Positions 54,540 through 63,394 of a stretch of 64,000 bases of DNA are shown one piece after another. The notes under the pieces are model-generated. The model saw only the letters and a program-made list of their open reading frames with translations, made no database searches and was not told the origin of the DNA. Source of the stretch: Chitinophaga eiseniae (GTDB lineage Bacteria; Bacteroidota; Bacteroidia; Chitinophagales; Chitinophagaceae); assembly GCF_900167135.1 (NCBI RefSeq), contig NZ_FUWZ01000001.1, positions 124,001 to 188,000 of the forward strand. The letters are read 5' to 3'. The position numbers and the translations under genes are program-made. Positions within the stretch are counted from its first letter, which is position 1. Each line of letters opens with the position of its first letter.

Positions 54540-54578
54540 AGGCCCTGTCAGCGTCCTGACAGGGCCTCTCTCTTTTTT
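54540..54578. terminator. Terminator after the E1 gene
   Basis: AGGCCCTGTCA (54540-54550), loop GCGTCC, TGACAGGGCCT (54557-54567), then CTCTCTTTTTTAT. A perfect 11-bp stem between the E1 gene and the converging DUF4302 gene. Confidence 0.92.
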
Positions 54579-54603
54579 ATCGTGAAAGGATAGTACTGGG
54601 TGC

Positions 54604-55890
54604 TTACCAGTAACCGGTAAAGCCGATAGTAGGTTTGTCTGCGCTTTTGAAAGTAACCAGGACGCCCCCCGGATCTTCAAGATAACCCAAAGCGATGCGG
54701 TTGGAAGACAGCATATCTGTCAGCGCCTTGGCCTGCGTTTTTACCAGGTTACCATTACCGCCCGGTGTATCGTTGGCGAATGGCTGCATGACAAAGGTGT
54801 AGATGCCGTCCGTCGTTTTGGTGTACTTAAAGGTGAATTTGCCAACGTAGGCGCCAAAGTAAATATTCATGTTTAAAATGCCCTGTGTCCTGAAATCCAT
54901 CACTAGTTTGGATACTGGAAGTCCGATAGCCTTGAATTTACCGGCCACGTCATTCCATATAGCCATGAAATCGGTAGACCAGTCAGGCAGCGGCAGTAAG
55001 TCAGGGGCCGGTACCGTCAACTGCGCAGGGATCTCACTGCCAAGAATGTAGTGAAGTGGGATCACAGGTACGGCCGTGCGCTCCAGGTATACCTTGTTTT
55101 TGTTGATCAGTGCATAAAAGTTATTGGCGGTGGCATCCCAATCAAGTGTGGATATGGGCTGATTGCCTATCCATACAGGATGATGGAGGGCGATACCTGT
55201 CAACGTATAGGCGTAACCGGTGCCGGAAGATACTCTGGTAGTATTGTTCAGAAAAGCAAGACCGCTGATTTTGCTATCGGTATTGAAGAAAATAAAAGCC
55301 TGTGCATTGCCTGGTTTGATCGCCAGGAACCCGGGCTGGTTGAAAAAGTCAGTGGCAGTGGCGATAGCTGTTTCCAGTTTCCCGGCGGTATAATCGGCTT
55401 TCACCTGTGCACCGGCTTTTACCAGCTTCAGTTCGTCGCTGTATTTATTACCGGTCAGTACCAGCGTATCTCCGTTGACATAACGGAACGCATAGGCGGT
55501 GTCAACGCCCCTGTTGGCCGTCAGTTTGATGTCTGCCAGCTGGGAACCTTCGTGGAAGCTGAGCGTGGGATTGACGGTTTGTGTAATGCCCACGGTGAAA
55601 CGGCTTTTGGAAGGTGTGACGGCAGCATTGGCATCGAGGTCGGTATACAGGGTTACTTCACCTTTGCCATTGTCGAGCTGGAAGTATACGCTGAAAAGTT
55701 CACTGCCATCACGGGGCGTAAGCGTACCTACCCAGCCGTTGGGAGCAGCGCCCAGTACTGTTTTGAAGGAGTCGAGCTGTTGGGAGGGATCGCCGTAGGA
55801 CTTCTCCACCGCAAGGCTGGTGGTATCGTCTTTCCGGCAGGATGCCAGTACAGCGGCGCAGAGCAATGTATATAATGCGAGTTTTTTCAT
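54604..55890 (-). CDS. DUF4302 surface lipoprotein (paralogue 1)
   Basis: 428 residues. The lipobox is in AAVLASCRKDDTTS; Lys-Asp-Asp after the Cys fits the Bacteroidota surface-export signal. Mature sequence begins DPSQQLDSFKTVLGAAPNGWVGTLTPRDGSELFSVYFQLDNGKGEVTLYTDLD, the DUF4302 signature. The remainder is beta-rich with YVNGDTLVLTGNKYSDELKLVKA and LHYILGSEIP. Function is unknown. It is the last gene of the SusC-SusD-metallopeptidase-DUF4302 operon, 23 bp after its paralogue, with which it shares overall layout. Confidence 0.85.
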   Translation of the reverse strand: MKKLALYTLLCAAVLASCRKDDTTSLAVEKSYGDPSQQLDSFKTVLGAAPNGWVGTLTPRDGSELFSVYFQLDNGKGEVTLYTDLDANAAVTPSKSRFTVGITQTVNPTLSFHEGSQLADIKLTANRGVDTAYAFRYVNGDTLVLTGNKYSDELKLVKAGAQVKADYTAGKLETAIATATDFFNQPGFLAIKPGNAQAFIFFNTDSKISGLAFLNNTTRVSSGTGYAYTLTGIALHHPVWIGNQPISTLDWDATANNFYALINKNKVYLERTAVPVIPLHYILGSEIPAQLTVPAPDLLPLPDWSTDFMAIWNDVAGKFKAIGLPVSKLVMDFRTQGILNMNIYFGAYVGKFTFKYTKTTDGIYTFVMQPFANDTPGGNGNLVKTQAKALTDMLSSNRIALGYLEDPGGVLVTFKSADKPTIGFTGYW

Positions 55891-55913
55891 TTGAAGGGAT
55901 TGCAGATGAAGAA

Positions 55914-57227
55914 TTATTTAAGTGAACCGCCCATGATGAAGGTCGGATCGTCTACCCCGATCAGCTGTGCCATCTGGCTGTTGCCCGGCATAGAGAAATA
56001 GTCTACCCGGTATTTCCCGATCGCCAGTTTATCGAGGATCGGTTTCATGGCGGGGTAGATGATGGTGGGTATTTCTCCTTTGATGTCCTGCATGGTAAAG
56101 CTGAACACGCCGTCTTTTGATTTGGCGTAATCAAAGATGTACATGCCGCTGAAAGTGTTGGCGTTTTGGGTGACTTTCACCTGTATGCCTATCAGTTTTG
56201 ATTCTGTATCAAAGAGGATGTCCAGGCCTGCCAGCTGCAGGTTAGGGAATCCGAGATTGGGCATCCTGGTTTTGGCGGCAGTCCACAGTGCTTTGTAAGC
56301 AGGAGAGAAGGCGCCCTGGGTGGCGTCGGAGGTCTGGATCTGATCATAACCAACGCCTAACAGCAGGTGCAAGGCGAAAAGCGGGCTGTTTGATGTCTGC
56401 AGCCCGGTGTTCTTACCATTGCTTTTCAGGTACATTACCTGTTGGGCGGCATCAAAGAATACTTCCTGGTAGCTGTTGTTGTTGATCGTAAAAGGTTTTT
56501 TGGTAAAGAAACCTGTTAGCGTATAGGCGAGATTGTTAGTTTCTGTTTTTAGCTCGCCGTCTTGCTCATATACCAGTGAAAAGCTTCTGCCACTGGGGTT
56601 TATAACGGTTTGTACCTTTTTGCCGTCGCCGGTGGTGGCATACAGGTTGGGATGGCCGGCCACGTAGTTACTGATGGCGTCGCGGATGCTGTTGAGCCCC
56701 CCTGCTTTATAGGCTGTCTCTTCTGCAGCGCTGGCTCTCACCAGCACCATTTTGCTCTGTTTGGCGTTGCCGGTAAGGAATACGGTATCGTTACGGGTGG
56801 AGTCGTAGCCAAATTCGAAGTCGGAATCATAGCCTTTGCCTGGCAGCCCGCCGAATACTTTCCTGTCCGGATCTGCCAGCAGATGGAGATAGTTGTAGGT
56901 ATCGAAGACCAGTGAGGGACGTTGCTGCGCTCCCATACGATAGGAGCTTTCTGCCAGGTCCTGGCCGGTGGCTTGTGTCAGGTCGCCCAGCATATTTACC
57001 CGGTTGTTTTCCCCGAATTTGAAATAAAAGCCGAAGCCCATCCCGCCGTCGGGGAACAGGTATGCTTTCCAGCCGTTGGCCCCGCCGGTGAGTTGTTGTT
57101 TGTAGGCGGTGAGCGTGGCGTTCATCCGTTCTTCCGGCTTGGTGCCAAATAGGGAACCGTCATTGTCTTTCCGGCATGATGCAGCGAGTATGCATAACAA
57201 CGTGCCTGCGATTATATATTTTTTCAT
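55914..57227 (-). CDS. DUF4302 surface lipoprotein (paralogue 2)
   Basis: 437 residues from the ATG at 57227, chosen because MKKYIIAGTLLCILAASCRKDNDGS is a lipoprotein signal; the ATG at 57257 adds an unneeded decapeptide. DUF4302 features: NATLTAYKQQLTGGANGWKAYLFPDGGMGFGFYFKFGENNRVNMLGD, YDSTRNDTVFLTGNAKQSKMVLVRAS, and LLLGVGYDQIQ. It shares the plan of the next protein but is clearly divergent. It lies 38 bp after the metallopeptidase gene. Probably surface-exposed and involved in binding the locus's ligand; that is inference. Confidence 0.85.
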   Translation of the reverse strand: MKKYIIAGTLLCILAASCRKDNDGSLFGTKPEERMNATLTAYKQQLTGGANGWKAYLFPDGGMGFGFYFKFGENNRVNMLGDLTQATGQDLAESSYRMGAQQRPSLVFDTYNYLHLLADPDRKVFGGLPGKGYDSDFEFGYDSTRNDTVFLTGNAKQSKMVLVRASAAEETAYKAGGLNSIRDAISNYVAGHPNLYATTGDGKKVQTVINPSGRSFSLVYEQDGELKTETNNLAYTLTGFFTKKPFTINNNSYQEVFFDAAQQVMYLKSNGKNTGLQTSNSPLFALHLLLGVGYDQIQTSDATQGAFSPAYKALWTAAKTRMPNLGFPNLQLAGLDILFDTESKLIGIQVKVTQNANTFSGMYIFDYAKSKDGVFSFTMQDIKGEIPTIIYPAMKPILDKLAIGKYRVDYFSMPGNSQMAQLIGVDDPTFIMGGSLK

Positions 57228-57265
57228 ATATCCGTTGTAGTTATAAAACCTGTTCATAAAAAAAA

Positions 57266-58120
57266 CTATCTGATCGCTTCTGCGATAGCAGTAGATGTTT
57301 TCAGCTGCAGGCTGTCGAAATTTATTTTCCAGCTGTTCTGAAAATAATTTCTGACGATATCCGCTTTCCGGTGCAGCATCTCTTTACCCACGGTGGTCTG
57401 GGACTGGTTGACGATGTTTTCAAAGCCGTCTTTGCCTTCTGTCAGCATGGTAGACACCATCTCCACAAAATCTTCATCTGCCTTGGCACGGGCATAGGGA
57501 GTGATGAAGCCGAGGTCCAGTGCTTCCTGGTCGGTAGTATTGTTCCAGGTGCCGGTGTAGCCGCCGGGCGTAAGGGCTTTGTATTCCCTGGGGTAGAAGA
57601 TGGTTTGGTGCAGGATATGAGCAAATTCATGGTGGATGGTATGCAGCATGAATTTTACAAATGCTTCGTTCTTCTGGTTGAAGTCGTTGAGACGCAGTAA
57701 CTGTATTGTTTTACCGCCTTCGGCTTCCCCGAGCGTGATGGTCCCGTTGGAGTTGTATTGCGGGCTACCCACCAGTATCATTTGTTTGGGGCTGTACTTC
57801 AGGAAGAAGGGCAGACCGGCTTCTTTGATATAAGGCGTTATCCAGGTTTTATGTATCAGGTCCATGACCGGTATCACCAGTGGTTCTTTTACCGGCACGA
57901 GGGTCTTACTGGTGGAAACCGCGTAGGGGTCCCATTTGTATTTCACCTCTATGTTATAAGGTTTGGTGTAGTTGGTGGTGAGCCAATTGTCGAGCGCAGT
58001 AGGCTGCTGGTAGTTGTCCGGGAACAGGCTGGAGATGTCCAGGTCTTCTTTTTTGCTGCAGCCGGACAGGATGGTGATCAGTCCTGCTACCAGTATGGGA
58101 AGGATATATTGACGTTTCAT
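57266..58120 (-). CDS. Putative zinc metallopeptidase lipoprotein (Peptidase_Mx1-like)
   Basis: 284 residues. The lipobox is ITILSGCSKKEDLD with acidic/Lys residues after Cys. The mature protein has DNWLTTNYTKPYNIEVKYKWDP, VIPVMDLIHKTWITPYIKEAGLPFFLKYSPKQMILVGSPQYNSNGT, and the metal motif HHEFAHILHQ with HEFAH at residues 164-168. GFITPYARAKADEDFVEMVSTMLTEG holds further conserved acidic residues, one likely the third ligand. The family occurs beside SusC/SusD in Bacteroidota; substrate unknown. It sits between susD-like and DUF4302 genes, 21 bp after the former. Confidence 0.88.
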   Translation of the reverse strand: MKRQYILPILVAGLITILSGCSKKEDLDISSLFPDNYQQPTALDNWLTTNYTKPYNIEVKYKWDPYAVSTSKTLVPVKEPLVIPVMDLIHKTWITPYIKEAGLPFFLKYSPKQMILVGSPQYNSNGTITLGEAEGGKTIQLLRLNDFNQKNEAFVKFMLHTIHHEFAHILHQTIFYPREYKALTPGGYTGTWNNTTDQEALDLGFITPYARAKADEDFVEMVSTMLTEGKDGFENIVNQSQTTVGKEMLHRKADIVRNYFQNSWKINFDSLQLKTSTAIAEAIR

Positions 58121-58141
58121 ATATACAAGTTTGAGTGGTAT

Positions 58142-59605
58142 TTATCGTGGATTTAATTCCAGTCCGGACAGCTGTGCTTCCTGCGGTATCTGTACCATGC
58201 GGCGCGGGTCGTTGGCGCCCAGTGTCATTTTCGTTTTACCGTCGAAGGAGGCGTGTAACACCGGTATTTTATGGCGGAGGATATCGAACCAGCGGAGGCC
58301 TTCCAGGATAAACTCTATGCGTTTAAAGTGCAGGATGGTTTTGATGATGGCATCGCGGGTGTCTACGGTGCCATAGTAGTTCCTGACTTTATCGATGGTG
58401 AGATTGTGGTTGGCCGGGTTGTAGCGGCTGATACGCTGACTGAGGAAATCGTTGATATCGGCCAGCGCTTCATTGAAATTCCCCAGCTGGGTATTGGCTT
58501 CTGCCCTGTTGAACAGTACTTCTTCTGCCGTCAGCAGCGGTATCATATCCCAACCGTTACCGATATTGGCATTCTGGTCTACCCGGATAAACAGTTCATA
58601 GAACTTGGGGATGAAGTAGTCTTCCGGCCGTTGGTAATATACGGCATAAGTCATCCTGGCGCCGGTAGGATTGTCCAGGCCGTTGATCATGCCGCCGAGA
58701 ACGGGGTCGCAACCGTAGCGGTTGGTCCTCAGCGTTCTGGCCCACCATGACTGTGTTTCGGCGAGCAGCAGGTTGGCTTTCTGTGTGGCGCGGGTATATT
58801 CTTTCCGCAGCACCAGTTCTTCCATGTTGCTATAGGTAGTGTTTACCGGGCGCAGGTAGGGCAGGGCCCTGCCGGCGGGGAAAGTGAGATTGGCATGTTC
58901 CACCACTCTGGCGTAGTTCTTTTTGAACAGGTAGAAACGGCTGGCGAAAGCGTGCGCAGCGGTTGTGGTGAAGTGATAAGACGGTGCGTTGGCGTAGGAG
59001 TTGTCGTTGATCAGCGGCAATCCTTCGGTGAGATCTTTTTCGATCTGTTCGTATACGTATGCTACTGTTTTTCTTTCATATTTCGCCACGACGACGTTTT
59101 CCGGTTTGGTCACGTAGGGAATACCGGGATCTTTGGCCGCGGTGGCCGGATCGTAGGATTTGGAGAAGATGGTGACCAGCATAAAATGTGCGTATGCACG
59201 GCAGAGCAGGGCCTCGCCTTTGGAGGCGCTGTAGGCGGCTTTGTCGGAGGCTTTTTCTATCACTTCCAGCGCCTGGTTGGCAGCGGCGATGGCGGCATAA
59301 GCATTTTGCCAGTAGTAGTCGGGCGTGTCCTGTTCTCTGTCGGAAGATACCTCCCAGAACCAGGGCTGGCGGTTGACGCGGGTATTGTCGTCGGTGCCTT
59401 TGTCGTTGGCGTTGTCCGACATGGCTTCGAGGAACGGAATATAGTTGGCCCGGGGATAGGCGGAGGTGAGGAGTTCGGCCACCTTGGCGGGCGTGTTAAC
59501 TTCTGTACGCTGATCGGGCAGTTGTTCCAGGTATTTTTTACAGCCTGGCGCAACGGTCATGATCGCTAACGCTGATATATATACGAGATTTCTTTTCATA
59601 TCCAA
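58142..59605 (-). CDS. SusD/RagB-family outer-membrane lipoprotein
   Basis: 487 residues. The lipobox is MTVAPGCKKYLEQLPDQRTEV. SusD features are the TPR-helical scaffold: YPRANYIPFLEAMSDNANDKG, YYWQNAYAAIAAANQALEVIE, GEALLCRAYAHFMLVTIFSKSYDP, and the C-terminal RAEANTQLGNFNEALADINDFLSQR and HFKRIEFILEGLRWFDILR. It should form the lid on the SusC-like channel. Spacing to the SusC gene is 15 bp, and translation is probably linked. Confidence 0.95.
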   Translation of the reverse strand: MDMKRNLVYISALAIMTVAPGCKKYLEQLPDQRTEVNTPAKVAELLTSAYPRANYIPFLEAMSDNANDKGTDDNTRVNRQPWFWEVSSDREQDTPDYYWQNAYAAIAAANQALEVIEKASDKAAYSASKGEALLCRAYAHFMLVTIFSKSYDPATAAKDPGIPYVTKPENVVVAKYERKTVAYVYEQIEKDLTEGLPLINDNSYANAPSYHFTTTAAHAFASRFYLFKKNYARVVEHANLTFPAGRALPYLRPVNTTYSNMEELVLRKEYTRATQKANLLLAETQSWWARTLRTNRYGCDPVLGGMINGLDNPTGARMTYAVYYQRPEDYFIPKFYELFIRVDQNANIGNGWDMIPLLTAEEVLFNRAEANTQLGNFNEALADINDFLSQRISRYNPANHNLTIDKVRNYYGTVDTRDAIIKTILHFKRIEFILEGLRWFDILRHKIPVLHASFDGKTKMTLGANDPRRMVQIPQEAQLSGLELNPR

Positions 59606-59620
59606 AACTTTTCATTCAGG

Positions 59621-62600
59621 TTAAAAACCAACTTTGACAGACAGGGTGTATTGTTTGGGGACGGGTAGTGCTACGCCGCCGGACTGGAAGAACTCAGGGT
59701 CCTGACCTTTCAGTTTGGGATCGGCATAGATCAGCCAGGGGTTGTTGGCCACCAGGCTCAGGGAGGCATTGTTGAGGCCGATCGCGGAGGTATATCTCAG
59801 CGGCAGGTTGTAACTCAGCGATACCTGTTTGAGGCGGATGAAACCTCCGTCAGCAACACGTGTAGAAGAATAGTTATAGGTATAATAGGGTGTTGTGCCG
59901 CTTAGCCTGTTGATTACCCGTAGGTCTGACAGTGCCGGGATATCTGTTTTCTTTTCATCACCGGTCATCATCCAGCGGTCGAGGAACTCTTTCGGCATGG
60001 CGGTGAGATCGGTGTACCGTTGCTGGAAGGCCGGGTTGAGACGGATCACGTTTCCGGCGCTGAAGGTAAACAGGGCGGAGAAGCTGAAGTCTTTGAAGCG
60101 TACGGAGTTGTAGAGGCCGCCGGTTACTTTCGGATCAATGGGTCCGTTGTACTTCAGGAAGTTGATGGCATCGCTCTGGAGGTTGACTTCATTTACTTTC
60201 TCTCCTTTTTCATTGACGAATACGGGGGTGCCATCGAGGGAGGACAGTTCCTGCAGGTCAATTGAGTAGAGGCCCCGGTATGGGCTTCCCAGCATAGGGC
60301 CGCCATCGGGTCCGATGAGGTCCCAGATATTGGGATTGGTTTTCAGGTTTGTGATTTCGTTTTCGTTATAGGCGGCGGTGAGTTGTGTTTTCCACTGCCA
60401 GTTTTTTTGCCGGATGATAGTGCCGCCTACGGTCAGTTCCACCCCGTGGGATTTCATGTCGGCATAGTTGGCGTTTTTGATGAACTGTCCGCCGATACCG
60501 GAGGTGCGGATAGGGCTGATCAGGTCGAAGCCGTTACGTTTATAGCCGTCGATGGTGATGGTGAGGCGGTCTTTAAACATACCGAGGTCGATGCCTACGT
60601 TGGTTTCGTATTGTTTTTCCCAGGTGAGCTCTGAGTTTTCGAGGTCAGTGATATTGATCACGGATTCGATTTCAGGCAGGTAGGGGCGGTATGTTTTGCC
60701 ACTGCGGGTGATCAGGCTGGAGTTGGTGGCTTTGCCCTGCAGGCTGGCGGTGAGGCCATAGGTAGCGCGAAGGGTGAGGCGGTTGATGTTTTGTGCCTGT
60801 TTCATAAAATCTTCTGTGTCCACGTTCCAGGACCCGCTGATGTTCCAGGTGGGCAGCCAGCGGGCATTGCGGGATTTGCCGAGCAGGTTGGAGCCGTCGT
60901 AGCGGATGGTACCGTTGAGGTTGTATTTGCCTTTATAGGAATACGCGCCATTGGCCATATAGGCGAGGAAGCGGTCGTAGTAGTTCTGCATGCCATAGAA
61001 ATCGAAGCCGCTTTCTACCGCCTGTTTGATGATGCGCGGATCTACATAGGGCACGCCGCCTTTGTCGAACTGGTAGCCGTAACCGTTGGAGAATTTGTTC
61101 TGGCGGTTGGCATATCTTAATTCCTGTGAGGCATAGGCCACGAAGATGTGGGTGTTATTATAGGTTTTATTCCACTCGAGCGCGTTGCGGATGTTGTAGC
61201 TGACCAGGTAGTCATCGTTGGTGTTGTAGAAGCCGCCATAGGGCAGTATTACTTCCGGGTACGCTTCCGGATCGTCCGGGTTGCGGTAGAGGAATTTGTT
61301 GTTTTCTATAACGGTGGCGTTGTCAGCAGCGCGATAAGCCATCGCCATGTTGGAGTTCTCTCTCACTTTATGTTCCCGGTTGGTTTTGGCATAACGCAGG
61401 GCGCCGAGGAAAGAGTACTTCAGGGTGGGGGTGATTTTGTAGCCGGCTTCACCCTGCAGTTTGATATCTACCATGGTGAGGTCGAGCGTATTGTTGTTCA
61501 GTTCATTGATGATATTGAACGGAGCATAGTTGCGCCGGAAGAATTCCAGGTTGCCTTGTTCGTCGTAGGCGGTGAGGGTGCGGCTGGTATTGAGGGCGTA
61601 GCTGAAGGGGTTGATATCGAAGTCACGGTCAAACTTTCCTTCCACGGGGTTGCTGACCCTTCCGATGCTGCCGGGTGCGCGTTGGTCCCTGATAGAACCC
61701 TGGGTGATGAGGCCTACGTTGAGCCGTGGCGTGATATTGAAGTTGGCGCGGGCGTTGCCGGTGAAGCGTTTTACGCGGTCGCCGATGGTCCAGCCGTTAT
61801 CATTGAGGAAGCTGGTGGAGAAGTAGAGTTGTGATTTTTCCGTGCCGGAGGAGATACTGAGGGAGTGCTCCTGCAGGAGGGAGTTGCGGAACAATACATC
61901 GAACCAGTCGGTATTGGTCAGTGCATATCTTTTGAGGAATTCATTCCTGGATTTCTCGTCATTGTAAACTGTTCTGTTGTTGATGTTTTCCGCCAGTTTG
62001 GTGAATACGCCGCCATCCTGTCTGGTGGCCAGATCGCCGTACTGGAGGAAGCCCCGGCTTTCCATGGATTTGTAGACAGACATCTGGTCGGCCGAGTTCA
62101 TGATATTAAAATCCTTGTACGTTGGTTTGATATAGGTAGAGAAATTACCGGTATAGGAGATGAGGGGTTTGCCTACGCGGCCTTTTTTGGTGGTGATGAC
62201 TACCACGCCGTTCATAGCGCGGGCGCCATACATGGCGGTAGCGGCGGCATCTTTAAGGATCTGGAAGCTTTCGATGTCGTCGGGGTTGAGGCCGGCCACG
62301 GAAGATCCCAGCAGGGTGGTAGGGTCGCCGGTGGAGAGTTGTTCGTTGGAGACGTTTACCACATCTTCGAGTACGATGCCATCTACTACCCAGAGCGGTT
62401 TGTTGTCGCCGGTGATGGAGGTAGCGCCGCGGACGCGGATTTTGGGAGCGGCGCCGAAGGTGCCGGACACGTTTTGGATGGAAACGCCGGCTACGCGGCC
62501 TTCCAGCATGCGGCTGACGTCAGTGATACCGTCGCGTTTCACGTCGTTGGCTTTGAGGGTGGCAGCCGAACCGGTGAAGAGTTTACGGTCGATGGTCTGA

Positions 62601-63211
62601 TAACCGGTCACGACCACCTGGTTAAGATTCGTCACATTTTCTTCCAGCGTAACGATGATCGGTTTATCGGCGGTAGCTTTCACTTCCTGCGTTTTGAACC
62701 CTACCATGCTGATAACGAGGATGGCGCCGGGTTTTACGCGAATGGTGAATTCCCCTTTGCCGTCGGTAGCGATACCGTTGCCGGTGCCTTTTTCCACGAT
62801 GCTGATGCCGGGCACAAAGGAAGCATCACCGTTTTCTGCGCGGGTACCGGCGCGTCCTTTCACGGTGATGACTTCCTGTTGTGGCACAGCTTTTTCGGCG
62901 GGGCGTGTGAGCACGATTTTGTCGCCGATCACCTTGTAGGCTATGCCTTTGCTCTCTAGCAGATTAAGCGCCTGCTGCATCGATACTTTATCGGGATCCA
63001 GTTCCACGTTCATATTCTTGTTGATGACCGCGGCATCATACACAAATACGACGTTGTATTTTTTCTCCATCCTTCCGAGGATGACTTCCAGTTTCTCTCT
63101 GTTTTGCTCATTGGTAAGCGGGGCGGCCTGGTTTTCCAGGCATGCCACTGTCAATAGGGCCAGGAGTAGCTTCGATTTTGGTCGCTTTTTTTTGTAAAGG
63201 ATTTCAAACAT
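59621..63211 (-). CDS. SusC/RagA-family TonB-dependent receptor with STN domain
   Basis: 1196 residues. After the signal segment (LLLALLTVACLENQAAPL), an STN domain (about 40-107; VILGRMEKKYNVVFVYDAAVI, LLESKGIAYKVIGDKIVL) can pass a signal to a FecR protein. A carboxypeptidase-like beta domain (about 115-190; GISIVEKGTGNGIATDGKGEFTI) follows. The plug has NQVVVTGY, then RVRGATSITGDNKPLWVVDGIVLED, and DDIESFQILKDAAATAMYGARAMNGVVVITTKKG. The rest is the 22-strand barrel. Ligand is unknown; its neighbours suggest a peptide or protein-derived substrate. Confidence 0.97.
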   Translation of the reverse strand: MFEILYKKKRPKSKLLLALLTVACLENQAAPLTNEQNREKLEVILGRMEKKYNVVFVYDAAVINKNMNVELDPDKVSMQQALNLLESKGIAYKVIGDKIVLTRPAEKAVPQQEVITVKGRAGTRAENGDASFVPGISIVEKGTGNGIATDGKGEFTIRVKPGAILVISMVGFKTQEVKATADKPIIVTLEENVTNLNQVVVTGYQTIDRKLFTGSAATLKANDVKRDGITDVSRMLEGRVAGVSIQNVSGTFGAAPKIRVRGATSITGDNKPLWVVDGIVLEDVVNVSNEQLSTGDPTTLLGSSVAGLNPDDIESFQILKDAAATAMYGARAMNGVVVITTKKGRVGKPLISYTGNFSTYIKPTYKDFNIMNSADQMSVYKSMESRGFLQYGDLATRQDGGVFTKLAENINNRTVYNDEKSRNEFLKRYALTNTDWFDVLFRNSLLQEHSLSISSGTEKSQLYFSTSFLNDNGWTIGDRVKRFTGNARANFNITPRLNVGLITQGSIRDQRAPGSIGRVSNPVEGKFDRDFDINPFSYALNTSRTLTAYDEQGNLEFFRRNYAPFNIINELNNNTLDLTMVDIKLQGEAGYKITPTLKYSFLGALRYAKTNREHKVRENSNMAMAYRAADNATVIENNKFLYRNPDDPEAYPEVILPYGGFYNTNDDYLVSYNIRNALEWNKTYNNTHIFVAYASQELRYANRQNKFSNGYGYQFDKGGVPYVDPRIIKQAVESGFDFYGMQNYYDRFLAYMANGAYSYKGKYNLNGTIRYDGSNLLGKSRNARWLPTWNISGSWNVDTEDFMKQAQNINRLTLRATYGLTASLQGKATNSSLITRSGKTYRPYLPEIESVINITDLENSELTWEKQYETNVGIDLGMFKDRLTITIDGYKRNGFDLISPIRTSGIGGQFIKNANYADMKSHGVELTVGGTIIRQKNWQWKTQLTAAYNENEITNLKTNPNIWDLIGPDGGPMLGSPYRGLYSIDLQELSSLDGTPVFVNEKGEKVNEVNLQSDAINFLKYNGPIDPKVTGGLYNSVRFKDFSFSALFTFSAGNVIRLNPAFQQRYTDLTAMPKEFLDRWMMTGDEKKTDIPALSDLRVINRLSGTTPYYTYNYSSTRVADGGFIRLKQVSLSYNLPLRYTSAIGLNNASLSLVANNPWLIYADPKLKGQDPEFFQSGGVALPVPKQYTLSVKVGF

Positions 63212-63394
63212 CGTGTATAATTATTATAGGTTAAACGGGTCCGGAGCAGGACATGGCCCATAGGCCCCCGATGGGAGCGGTACATAGCCTGCAGTCATGT
63301 TAGTTGCATTTCCGGGTTGGCAGAAATTGCGATGATGATTTCAGTTGACACATTGGGTTGCTAAACAACGGAGAAAGGCCTGATGCGGCAGTTG

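Noticed and set aside
61865..62959. 364-residue open frame antisense to SusC
   Set aside because: Composition is an artefact of the opposite strand (Gly/Asp/His/Phe runs), with no ribosome site or domain.
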